From SMWD01 sp002729875 (GTDB lineage: Bacteria > Pseudomonadota > Gammaproteobacteria > Steroidobacterales > GCA-2729495), in NCBI GenBank assembly GCA_036010905.1, contig DASCMH010000001.1, positions 1-64,000 of the forward strand: 64,000 nucleotides of DNA, given 5' to 3'. Positions 1 through 6,883 of the stretch are shown here, one piece after another (within the stretch, counting starts at the first letter, position 1; each line of letters begins with the position of its first letter). The position numbers and the translations under genes were made by a program. The notes beneath the pieces are model-generated. The model saw nothing but the letters and a program-made list of their open reading frames with translations, was not told where the DNA came from and did not search any database.

Positions 1-49
1 TAACACTACAAATGGCTGTTCATCTATGGAGAGAGGTGGTGAGTTTGCC

Positions 50-136
50 CCGTAACCAGTTGAAGCAGTTCGGTCCGCCAGCAGAGCTGGCTCCACCGGA
101 CCGGCGTACCGCCGGCCGCTGTTCAAGGCGTTAGGC
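50..136 (+). other. Integron attC recombination site (first in window)
   Basis: This is an imperfect palindrome typical of a cassette attC site. A degenerate R'' box (CCGTAAC, 50-56) pairs with a consensus R' box (GTTAGGC, 130-136). The L'' box TTGAAGCAG (60-68) pairs with L' CTGTTCAA (119-126) and leaves one unpaired G at 65, the extrahelical base that orients integrase attack in known attC sites. The variable centre folds into smaller GC-rich stems. A reading frame open from the window edge stops at TAA 53-55 inside R'', as cassette genes often do, so a preceding cassette probably lies to the left. The integrase gene is not in the window and would be expected upstream. Confidence 0.8.
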
Positions 137-214
137 GGCACCAGAGTCTTTGGCACCTCATCCGCCTAATTGATGCTATAAAGTGTTGACTTTAACCGCT
201 CCGGAGGCTTCTCG

Positions 215-1078
215 ATGTCGCATGTCCACTCATCCCTAACTCGCCGAACCTTACTCTTGGGCGCAACCGGCGCAGCGCTTTACGCGACTCTCCAGGGCGT
301 TGCATCCGCTGAGGCGCAACGTTCTTTCGTACCGGATTTTTCCGATCCTGTCGAAGCTTTGCGTGCGCACGTGAAACTGGTAGGTAGCCTCGCCAAGGAG
401 ACCGTGGTTTCCTTTTATCGACTGAATATATATGCCGATCTCAACGCAGGTAATTTCGTACCGCTGTTTACCATGAACAACCTGCTGATCGACAAATGGG
501 AACCGCAGGGCAATGACGTCTATCAATTGCTCAAGTACGAAGCTGGTTGCTACACAGGCATCGACAGCTACGATCTCATCGAAACGTTCGATCATCCACT
601 AACCGGTAAGGCTATTCCGGCGCGGAATTTCCGCCTTGGTCCAGTGCCCCGTGGGTATGACAAGGAAAAGTTCACAGTGATGGGCTACGACCCCAATCCA
701 CTGCCACTAGATGTCATCGGTGACCGGGTGTTTCTTGCGACTCAATCAATCGAATCTTCCCCGAGCTTTACGGATCCGAAGAAAACCCGATTTACGAATT
801 CATTTATGACCTACTCGGCGACACTGGCCGATATGCAAAACCCGGATTTACCGTCGGCACCGGTGCATGCGCAGTTGCAGAACAAAACCGAGTGGCAACC
901 GTGGATGGAGATGGGTGACCAACCTGGCGGCACGGTGGTGCGAGGATATGGCACGAAAGTAGCAAAACTCGATGACCTGCCACCGGGCGTGCTCGTGCAG
1001 TTCGAAGAACAGGTTCCCGAGATTCTCGACACAGAAAACTGGAAAGGATTCGTCTCGGAAATGACACCACCCAACTGA
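215..1078 (+). CDS. DUF1838 family protein with Tat signal, integron cassette gene
   Basis: The 287-residue protein starts with a twin-arginine signal (SLTRRTLLLGA, residues 7-17) followed by a hydrophobic stretch and an Ala-x-Ala-like cleavage region near residue 34, so the mature protein should be exported folded to the periplasm. The body resembles the DUF1838 family, which has no assigned activity; family membership is by recognition only. The start is well supported by a GGAGG ribosome binding site 7 nt upstream of ATG. The gene fills a mobile cassette: it lies between the attC sites at 50-136 and 1080-1157, and its stop codon is one base before the second site. A TATAAA at 176-181 might be part of a cassette-borne promoter, but no convincing -35 box was seen. 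Confidence 0.8.
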   Translation: MSHVHSSLTRRTLLLGATGAALYATLQGVASAEAQRSFVPDFSDPVEALRAHVKLVGSLAKETVVSFYRLNIYADLNAGNFVPLFTMNNLLIDKWEPQGNDVYQLLKYEAGCYTGIDSYDLIETFDHPLTGKAIPARNFRLGPVPRGYDKEKFTVMGYDPNPLPLDVIGDRVFLATQSIESSPSFTDPKKTRFTNSFMTYSATLADMQNPDLPSAPVHAQLQNKTEWQPWMEMGDQPGGTVVRGYGTKVAKLDDLPPGVLVQFEEQVPEILDTENWKGFVSEMTPPN

Positions 1079-1079
1079 T

Positions 1080-1157
1080 GCCTAACCAGCACAAGCAGTG
1101 CGCTCCCTTCGGTCGCCGGACCGGCCTGGCGGCCAACCACTGTTGCAGGCATTAGGC
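1080..1157 (+). other. Integron attC recombination site (second)
   Basis: R'' is the consensus GCCTAAC (1080-1086) and R' is ATTAGGC (1151-1157), one base off GTTAGGC. L'' CAAGCAGTG (1092-1100) pairs with L' CACTGTTG (1138-1145), leaving an unpaired G at 1095 in the same relative position as in the first site. Both sites run on into the same GGCAC sequence after R'. The similarity of the two sites suggests one related attC family, as in resident chromosomal integrons. It closes the DUF1838 cassette. Confidence 0.85.
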
Positions 1158-1182
1158 GGCACAGTATTGAGTTGGTATCAAA

Positions 1183-1767
1183 ATGACACACAGCACACAC
1201 ATATCGTTTGGCCTAAGTGTCGTAACTGTATTAGGCATTTTAGGATGTGCTGCAACTGAATCGAATTTACTCAATACAGAAAACAGAAATGTAGTTAAGA
1301 AAATCGATTCAATTGATATTGTTGCGGAAGATGGAAAGCAACTATTTGAGATTTTTGAACTCACCCCAATCAACGGCGAGGTATCAGGGAGATTTTCTAT
1401 AATTGAGGCTGAAAAGGGTTTCCGTGTCGGTCATATGCCAAGTGTATCGATAGGATGCACAAATAGGTCACAAGATTACTGGGGGCTTATAAGGTTCCGA
1501 TATTCTGGTGTCTCAACATTAGCAGCCGATTTAGAAAGGTGGCAAAACGGAAAAATAAAGAATCACAAGCAGGCGTTCGCCACTTTCCGAAGCGATCAGG
1601 ATGTGGGGTTTAAGGTTCAATGGATCGGTGGGGAGGGCATTATTGTGTCAGTCAAAGATTTAAAAAGTAAAAAGATCTTTATGCCTATTGAGAAACCGAT
1701 TTGCTTTCTTGGCGGAGATTCTCTGACAGTAAATTTTAGGAATATTGTCCTAATGCAATACTTATAG
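1183..1767 (+). CDS. Putative lipoprotein, AT-rich integron cassette gene
   Basis: This 194-residue protein begins with a hydrophobic segment ending in a lipobox (ILGCAA, Cys at residue 22), so it is probably a lipoprotein anchored in the outer or inner membrane. No known family was recognised in the remainder. Its base composition is clearly more AT-rich than the flanking chromosome, which fits recent acquisition. It follows the second attC site by only 25 nt and is followed 23 nt after its stop by a GCCTAAC box, so it occupies its own cassette. No good ribosome binding site precedes the ATG, which is common for cassette genes that rely on upstream transcription. Function unknown. Confidence 0.65.
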   Translation: MTHSTHISFGLSVVTVLGILGCAATESNLLNTENRNVVKKIDSIDIVAEDGKQLFEIFELTPINGEVSGRFSIIEAEKGFRVGHMPSVSIGCTNRSQDYWGLIRFRYSGVSTLAADLERWQNGKIKNHKQAFATFRSDQDVGFKVQWIGGEGIIVSVKDLKSKKIFMPIEKPICFLGGDSLTVNFRNIVLMQYL

Positions 1768-1790
1768 CGAAACAAGATGGAGCTATTGCC

Positions 1791-1797
1791 GCCTAAC
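1791..1797 (+). other. Degenerate or truncated attC (R'' box only)
   Basis: A consensus R'' heptamer GCCTAAC, followed by CAGG as in the other sites' CAG, lies just after the lipoprotein gene. No matching GTTRRRY R' box was found before htpG begins at 1889 on the other strand. This probably marks the damaged distal end of the cassette array and the junction with the ordinary chromosome. Confidence 0.45.
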
Positions 1798-1888
1798 CAG
1801 GCCAGCCAACATCCCCCACAAAATGCCGTACGGGAAGAACAGGAATAAACCAGGAATGGCAGCTAAACCTGCCTCCTGACTGCTCCGC

Positions 1889-3826
1889 CTAGCCACTAAG
1901 CTCCAGCAGTAACCGATTCAACCTGGTGGCATACGCCCCGGGGTCGCTCAACTGTTGACCTTCCGACAATCGTGCCTGATCAAGCAAGACAGTTGCCAGA
2001 TCGCCAAAACGTTGTTCATCCTGCTCTGCATCGAGCCGCACAATCAATGGATGCTCGGCATTGATTTCAAATATCGGCTTGCTCTCCGGAATACTCTGAC
2101 CCGAAGACTCGATAATCTTGCGCATCTGGGCGCCCATGTCATATTCACCAATCGCCAGGCAGGCAGGCGAATCAGTCAGCCGGTCGGTCAAACGAACCTC
2201 CTCGACTTCATCCTTGAGTTGCTCACGGAGACGATCGAGGAAGACCTTATGCTCACCATCATCCTGCTCTTCTTTATCCTGGTCCTCCTTATCACCGAGA
2301 TCCAGTTCACCGCGGCGAATATCACGTAGCTCCTTACCATCAAATTCACGCAGATGGCCCATTACCCATTCATCAATCGGATCGGATAGCAATAAAACTT
2401 CGATGCCCTTCTTACGGAATACCTCAAGGTGTGGACTCGCGCTGGCTGATTTGTGATTATCAGCCGTTACGTAATAAATTTTATCCTGACCTTCCTGTAA
2501 CCGGGAGACATAATCGGCCAATGACTGATCCTGCAGCTCATTATCTGTATGTGTCGTCGCAAAGCGCAGCAGACCAGCTACCTTTTCACTATTTGCAGTA
2601 TCTTCAGCAGTCCCCTCCTTGATGACACGACCGAACTCATTCCAGAAACCCTGGTATTTTTCAGCATCTCCGGACGCCAGCTTGCCAAGCATATCCAGTA
2701 TCCGCTTGGTCAGCGCACCTTTAATGGCTTCAACCGTTTCATCCTGCTGCAACAGTTCTCGTGACACGTTCAGCGACAGATCATTCGAATCAATAATGCC
2801 GCGGACGAAACGCAGATATAACGGCAGAAACTGCTCAGCCTCATCCATGATAAATACACGCTGTACGTAGAGCTTCAATCCGCGCGGTGATTCCCGGTTC
2901 CACAGATCGAACGGCGGCTTGGCCGGGAGATAAAGCAGGCTTGTGTACTCACGTTTGCCTTCGACGCGGTTATGGCTCCAAAGCAGCGGCTCTTGAAAGT
3001 CATGGGAAATATGTTTGTAGAACTCACGATACTCATCATCTGATACATCGGTACGAGGCCGTGTCCAAAGTGCCTTGGCTGTATTAACCGACTCATAGTC
3101 CGGAACAATCTCAGCTTCTTCAACATCATCAGCTTCAGCTTCAGCCTCATCAGCTGGTTTCTCTTCACCGGCTACCGGCACGGTCTTCATTTCGACCTGA
3201 AAGGCAATATGGTCGGAATACTTGCGGACCAGGTTACGCAGGCGAAGGTCATCTGCATACTCCTGCGCATCTTCACGCAAATGCAACAAAACTGTAGTGC
3301 CGCGCTCTTCACGATCCATTGTTTCAATCGTAAACTCACCATCGCCATCAGAAACCCAGTGCACGCCATCACTCACCGGAGCACCGGCCCGACGGGTAAA
3401 AACTTCAACTTTGCTGGCAACGATGAATGCCGAATAAAATCCAACGCCGAACCGGCCGATCAGATTCGCATCCTTTTGCGAATCAGCGGACATTGCCGTC
3501 AGGAATTCGCTGGTTCCCGAGCGCGCGATGGTGCCCAACTGCTGAATGACGTCATCGCGGCTCATACCGATACCATTATCGGTAATGCTGATAGTTTTGC
3601 TCTCGGAGTCAAAATCGATGCGGATTCTTAGATCGGCATTGTCTTCGAGCAGTTTTTCATCTGCGATGGCCTCAAATCGCAATTTATCCGCTGCATCTGA
3701 TGCATTGGAAATCAATTCACGTAGAAATATCTCCCGATTGCTATACAGGGAGTGGATCATCAGGTGCAGAAGTTGTTTAACTTCTGCCTGAAAGCCATGT
3801 GTTTCGCTGGCCGTTGCTGTTGTCAT
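1889..3826 (-). CDS. htpG: Chaperone protein HtpG (Hsp90 family)
   Basis: This 645-residue protein matches bacterial Hsp90 over its whole length (E. coli HtpG is 624). The N-terminal GHKL ATPase domain is clear: the ATP-binding signature YSNREIFLRELISNASDA lies near residue 28, DNGIGM near 84 and a GRFGVGFYS segment near 125. The middle domain and C-terminal dimerisation domain follow, with an acidic linker (residues ~220-240) longer than in E. coli. HtpG is a cytosolic ATP-dependent chaperone that remodels client proteins after stress, usually with DnaK. A sigma-32 promoter lies about 70 bp upstream of the start. The gene is alone in its transcription unit and abuts the end of an integron cassette array. 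Confidence 0.98.
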   Translation of the reverse strand: MTTATASETHGFQAEVKQLLHLMIHSLYSNREIFLRELISNASDAADKLRFEAIADEKLLEDNADLRIRIDFDSESKTISITDNGIGMSRDDVIQQLGTIARSGTSEFLTAMSADSQKDANLIGRFGVGFYSAFIVASKVEVFTRRAGAPVSDGVHWVSDGDGEFTIETMDREERGTTVLLHLREDAQEYADDLRLRNLVRKYSDHIAFQVEMKTVPVAGEEKPADEAEAEADDVEEAEIVPDYESVNTAKALWTRPRTDVSDDEYREFYKHISHDFQEPLLWSHNRVEGKREYTSLLYLPAKPPFDLWNRESPRGLKLYVQRVFIMDEAEQFLPLYLRFVRGIIDSNDLSLNVSRELLQQDETVEAIKGALTKRILDMLGKLASGDAEKYQGFWNEFGRVIKEGTAEDTANSEKVAGLLRFATTHTDNELQDQSLADYVSRLQEGQDKIYYVTADNHKSASASPHLEVFRKKGIEVLLLSDPIDEWVMGHLREFDGKELRDIRRGELDLGDKEDQDKEEQDDGEHKVFLDRLREQLKDEVEEVRLTDRLTDSPACLAIGEYDMGAQMRKIIESSGQSIPESKPIFEINAEHPLIVRLDAEQDEQRFGDLATVLLDQARLSEGQQLSDPGAYATRLNRLLLELSG

Positions 3827-3894
3827 GTCAATTTTTCACCAGATTCAGCTAAAAAAGCCTGTACCCGCGCAAACCGGGCCAGGGTGCGAGCAGA

Positions 3895-3924
3895 ATATGG
3901 GGCTCGCCCTGCCAAATTTCAACC
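3895..3924 (-). promoter_or_regulatory. Sigma-32 heat-shock promoter of htpG
   Basis: Read on the minus strand, a -35 element GGTTGAAA (3924-3917) is separated by 14 nt from a -10 element CCCCATAT (3902-3895). This fits the RpoH consensus (CTTGAAA, 13-17 nt, CCCCATNT) with only minor deviation. Transcription would begin near 3887, giving a leader of about 60 nt before the htpG start at 3826. Position and gene identity reinforce each other. Confidence 0.8.
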
Positions 3925-4243
3925 CTTGGCCATTTAATGGAGCATGATATGGACCTTGCCGGGACTGGAAAAGAGGGTATGGGCGGGCATTCAGCCCGGA
4001 AAACAAACCATACGGGGGGCGTTGGCAGCGGGGAAAAGCCCTGTCGAGCGCCTTTAAACAGGCACAGGCCACCATAAATGGCTATTACCAACAGGTGAAT
4101 CGTAGCACTGGCAGTCAGTGCCGCAGCACCCGAGCTCGTCTCTGACAGGCGCAATAAGATCCAGCCGTGATAACCGGATCAGAGCCGAAGCGAGCCCAGC
4201 GGGGAACTATTGATGTTATCCGGAAGCTTGGGGATCCACCCCA
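3925..4243. other. Intergenic stretch without recognisable gene
   Basis: Between the htpG promoter and the small gene at 4244 no convincing gene was found. A 101-codon reading frame on the minus strand (3849-4154) overlaps the sigma-32 promoter, lacks family resemblance and is rich in Pro, Cys and Trp, so it is treated as chance. Confidence 0.5.
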
Positions 4244-4429
4244 TCAGCACACATCGTCTGAATCCACGACACGCAGATAAGATTTTGGCCGCTCTTCAGA
4301 GAAATAAAAGTCACTGTTTCCTTCTGCTAATCTTCGGCGGACGCTATCCAGCGCCTTGGCAATCCATGCACGCCGACGTAGAGTATATTCATTAGCAAAC
4401 TCAGTTTCGCAATAATTAATTTTTGCCAT
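4244..4429 (-). CDS. Small hypothetical protein (61 aa)
   Basis: A 61-residue charged protein beginning MAKINYCETEFANEY. The start at 4429 is preferred over an upstream ATG at 4486 because an AAGAAGA sequence lies just before it. The middle is Arg-rich and helical-looking (residues ~17-34) and the C-terminus ends in an acidic DSDDVC tail. No family was recognised. It lies 97 nt downstream of another small orphan gene on the same strand and may be co-transcribed with it. The coding claim rests on reading frame, ribosome binding site and composition only. Confidence 0.4.
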   Translation of the reverse strand: MAKINYCETEFANEYTLRRRAWIAKALDSVRRRLAEGNSDFYFSEERPKSYLRVVDSDDVC

Positions 4430-4526
4430 AGTCTTCTTGATATAAGTATTACGTGAAAATTTTTTCTGGTTACCAAACAAGATCATTGTTCTTAACGCAA
4501 TAAATCATGAATAAGAACAGAATTCT

Positions 4527-4811
4527 CTAGTCCTTTGCATCCCATTCGCGCCGAACATGATCGGACCAATTTCGGTAGCCTTTCCAGGTATACAGCCCGG
4601 GATCCAGGGGAGTTCGCTGCTTTTCCGGAGTTTGTACGCGGGTCAACCAGCGGCGATAAGCCTCCCAGCCGCTAATATCTTTTCCATCTGCAGAGACCAG
4701 GCCTTTCTCATGCTTGTCTATAACATCGGATTTGTAACGCTTCGGTTCATTCCGATTTGGAAAGCCATTGGAATACTCTTTTGCGAGTGAATTATATTTA
4801 TGTTCGTTCAT
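4527..4811 (-). CDS. Small hypothetical protein, Trp/Tyr-rich (94 aa)
   Basis: A 94-residue hydrophilic protein without signal peptide or membrane segment. It contains two similar aromatic stretches, SGWEAYRRWLTRVQ (about 47-60) and YTWKGYRNWSDHVRR (about 74-88). They may be an internal duplication of a short W-x-x-Y-x-x-W helix. The composition (many Lys, Arg, Trp, Tyr) looks like a real cytosolic protein rather than a chance frame. No family or function could be assigned. A perfect 9-bp inverted repeat lies 10 bp upstream of its start, suggesting a specific regulator binds there. Confidence 0.55.
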   Translation of the reverse strand: MNEHKYNSLAKEYSNGFPNRNEPKRYKSDVIDKHEKGLVSADGKDISGWEAYRRWLTRVQTPEKQRTPLDPGLYTWKGYRNWSDHVRREWDAKD

Positions 4812-4820
4812 CAGGTTTGC

Positions 4821-4848
4821 CTACTCTGTTACTGTGACTACAGAGTAG
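4821..4848. promoter_or_regulatory. Perfect inverted repeat, candidate operator upstream of the 94-aa gene
   Basis: CTACTCTGT (4821-4829) and ACAGAGTAG (4840-4848) form a perfect 9-bp inverted repeat with a 10-nt spacer, so the arm centres are about two helical turns apart. It starts 10 nt before the ATG of the 94-residue gene. No T-run follows on either strand, so a terminator is unlikely. It would suit a dimeric repressor or activator, or an mRNA hairpin near the ribosome binding site; which one cannot be told from the sequence. Confidence 0.45.
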
Positions 4849-4953
4849 GGATTGGAATACAAATTTGCTATGAACTACATCACAGACAGATTGATTTAAC
4901 ACTATGATTATATAAAAGTTTTGCGACATAGCTCACTTGATTCTCTACAGTGG

Positions 4954-6324
4954 CTAGATATTAAGCTGATAACATGGCTGATAAACCGTACCCGGCAAAC
5001 GCATACGCTGCTGCTGAACAAATGCAGACAACAATGCATCAAGGCGCAACATAATATCTTTGTCCCCATTTATTTCGAAGGGACCATGTTTCTCTATCGC
5101 ACGTAAACCGTGCTCTTTTATATTCCCGGTAACCACCCCGGAAAAGGCCCGGCGCAAATTTAATGCCAGTTCATGCCCTTTCTGATGTTTTCCAAGATCA
5201 AGTTTGGCCATACTTTCATGGGTAACAACAAAAGGCCGCTGGAAAGAGTGTTCTATCTTCAGTCGCCAATTAAAATAAAAAGCATCCTGCTCAGACTGGC
5301 GAACGGATTTAACAGTACTGATCTCATCAGCCACTATCTGTGCAACCCGTATCGGGTCACCTATCTCAATTCGATAAAACTGTTGCGCATCTGAGCCGAG
5401 AGTAGCGCCAATAAATTCATCTATCTGCTTAAAATACTCTGCAGATGATTCAGGCCCGGTCATCACAATCGGGAAGGGCATGTCAATATTGTCCGGATGC
5501 AACAAGACTCCAAGCAAATACAGTATTTCTTCAGCTGTGCCCGCACCACCCGGAAAAATCACGATGCCATGCGCAATACGCAGAAAGGCCTCGAGTCGCT
5601 TCTCCATGTCCGGCAGGATGACCAACTGGTTTACGATCGGGTTTGGAGACTCTGCAGCAATGATATCCGGCTCAGTAAGGCCAATATACCGGCCGTTACT
5701 GATCCTTTGCTTGGCATGAGCAATCGTCACACCCTTCATGGGACCCTTCATTGCACCGGACCCACAACCTGTACAAACACTTAATAATCGTAACCCCAGT
5801 TGATAACCGACCTCCTTCGAATACTCATACTCTTCACGATTGATTGCGTGGCCTCCCCAACATACGACAAGATTTGGGTCAGCAGGCAAGCGGAAAACAC
5901 CGGCATTACGCAAAATACAGAAGATAGCGTTGGTAACTCCATCGCTGGTGGTGAAATCAAGTTGCTGTGCGTGCTCTGCTTCACTGCTTAAAAAGACAAT
6001 ATCGCGCACCACTGCAAACAATAATTCCCGAATCCCCCGAATCATTTGCCCATCTACAAATGCATTGACCGGCGGCTCAGTTAATGCAAGCTTGATTCCA
6101 CGTTCCTGCTGAATAATACGAACATCAAACCTCGAGAAGGCTTCAAAAACTTCACGCACGTTGTCTGTGATGCTGCCCACGTTCAAAACGGCCAGTGCAC
6201 ATCGCCGCAAGATTTCATGCTGTGGACCTGTCGCTACGCTTTGCAAGCGTTCGACCTCATGCTGAGACAATACCTCCAGGCTGCCTTCCGGCATAACTTC
6301 AACTATCTGTTCTGAATTTGACAT
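4954..6324 (-). CDS. ppnN: Nucleotide 5'-monophosphate nucleosidase PpnN (YgdH, LOG family)
   Basis: The 456-residue protein is close to E. coli PpnN (454) in length. The central Rossmann-like lysine-decarboxylase-like (LOG) domain carries the signature PGGAGTAEE near residue 256, the substrate-phosphate site of the family, preceded by a CTGCGSGAMKGPMKG segment near 182. The N-terminal regulatory and C-terminal extension domains typical of PpnN, absent in short LOG proteins, are both present. PpnN hydrolyses purine and pyrimidine 5'-monophosphates to base and ribose 5-phosphate and in E. coli is stimulated by (p)ppGpp. It is a cytosolic salvage enzyme. The gene is 46 bp downstream of the L,D-transpeptidase gene's end on the same strand. 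Confidence 0.93.
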   Translation of the reverse strand: MSNSEQIVEVMPEGSLEVLSQHEVERLQSVATGPQHEILRRCALAVLNVGSITDNVREVFEAFSRFDVRIIQQERGIKLALTEPPVNAFVDGQMIRGIRELLFAVVRDIVFLSSEAEHAQQLDFTTSDGVTNAIFCILRNAGVFRLPADPNLVVCWGGHAINREEYEYSKEVGYQLGLRLLSVCTGCGSGAMKGPMKGVTIAHAKQRISNGRYIGLTEPDIIAAESPNPIVNQLVILPDMEKRLEAFLRIAHGIVIFPGGAGTAEEILYLLGVLLHPDNIDMPFPIVMTGPESSAEYFKQIDEFIGATLGSDAQQFYRIEIGDPIRVAQIVADEISTVKSVRQSEQDAFYFNWRLKIEHSFQRPFVVTHESMAKLDLGKHQKGHELALNLRRAFSGVVTGNIKEHGLRAIEKHGPFEINGDKDIMLRLDALLSAFVQQQRMRLPGTVYQPCYQLNI

Positions 6325-6370
6325 GTATTTTTCAAGCGCAAGAAAAGAGCGACGCCTGCTTATCTCCCAA

Positions 6371-6883
6371 TCAGGGTGTAATCAGTACAGACGTATCTGC
6401 GGATGTCATCAGCCAAATATCGACCATATCGGCATTAGAAACTGCTATACAACCATCTGTCCAATCAGTCTGTTGATAGTAAGCCACACTGTGTTTTGGC
6501 CTATTTGGTTGCCCATGAATCATGATCTGGCCGCCAGGATCAACACCGAGAGCGCGCGCCTCACGAATATCCGCATCATTCGGATAGGAAATTTGTATTG
6601 AAAGAAAGAACCTGCTGTCAGGGTTTCTTTTGATCAAATTATAAGAGCCTTCGGGGGTATGAAAATCACCTTCTTCTTTTTTATCGCCTTTCGGCAATAA
6701 CCCAAGTGCGACATCCATCGACCGCAAAACGCTGCCATTTTTCATCAAGAACAATTTTCTATCGGCCTTTTTAATTACTACCCGATCGGCCATTTCAAAC
6801 TCACTGGCAGCACAAGGCATGCAGATAAGGCAAGCTAATACTATGAATTTACTTAACTTTTTAAAAGATGTCGGTTCACGCAT
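6371..6883 (-). CDS. L,D-transpeptidase (YkuD domain)
   Basis: With the start at 6883 the protein is about 170 residues: a signal peptide (KKLSKFIVLACLICMPCAAS) followed by a single YkuD catalytic domain. The catalytic motif is present as IMIHGQPN then TDGCIAVSN, with nucleophilic Cys and upstream His. Such enzymes act in the periplasm on peptidoglycan, making 3-3 cross-links or attaching proteins to tetrapeptide stems. A longer frame starting at 6928 would put 15 hydrophilic residues before the signal peptide, so the internal ATG is preferred. It overlaps the end of the upstream mltD-like gene by 8 bp, indicating translational coupling of two wall enzymes. Confidence 0.88.
   Translation of the reverse strand: MREPTSFKKLSKFIVLACLICMPCAASEFEMADRVVIKKADRKLFLMKNGSVLRSMDVALGLLPKGDKKEEGDFHTPEGSYNLIKRNPDSRFFLSIQISYPNDADIREARALGVDPGGQIMIHGQPNRPKHSVAYYQQTDWTDGCIAVSNADMVDIWLMTSADTSVLITP

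Noticed and set aside
131..169. Second inverted repeat TTAGGCGG/CCGCCTAA just after the first attC
   Set aside because: It could be an empty cassette remnant, but it lacks L boxes and a second R' box, so it is not called as an attC site.
3849..4154. 101-codon minus-strand reading frame upstream of htpG
   Set aside because: It covers the sigma-32 promoter, resembles no family and has an unusual Pro/Trp/Cys-rich composition.
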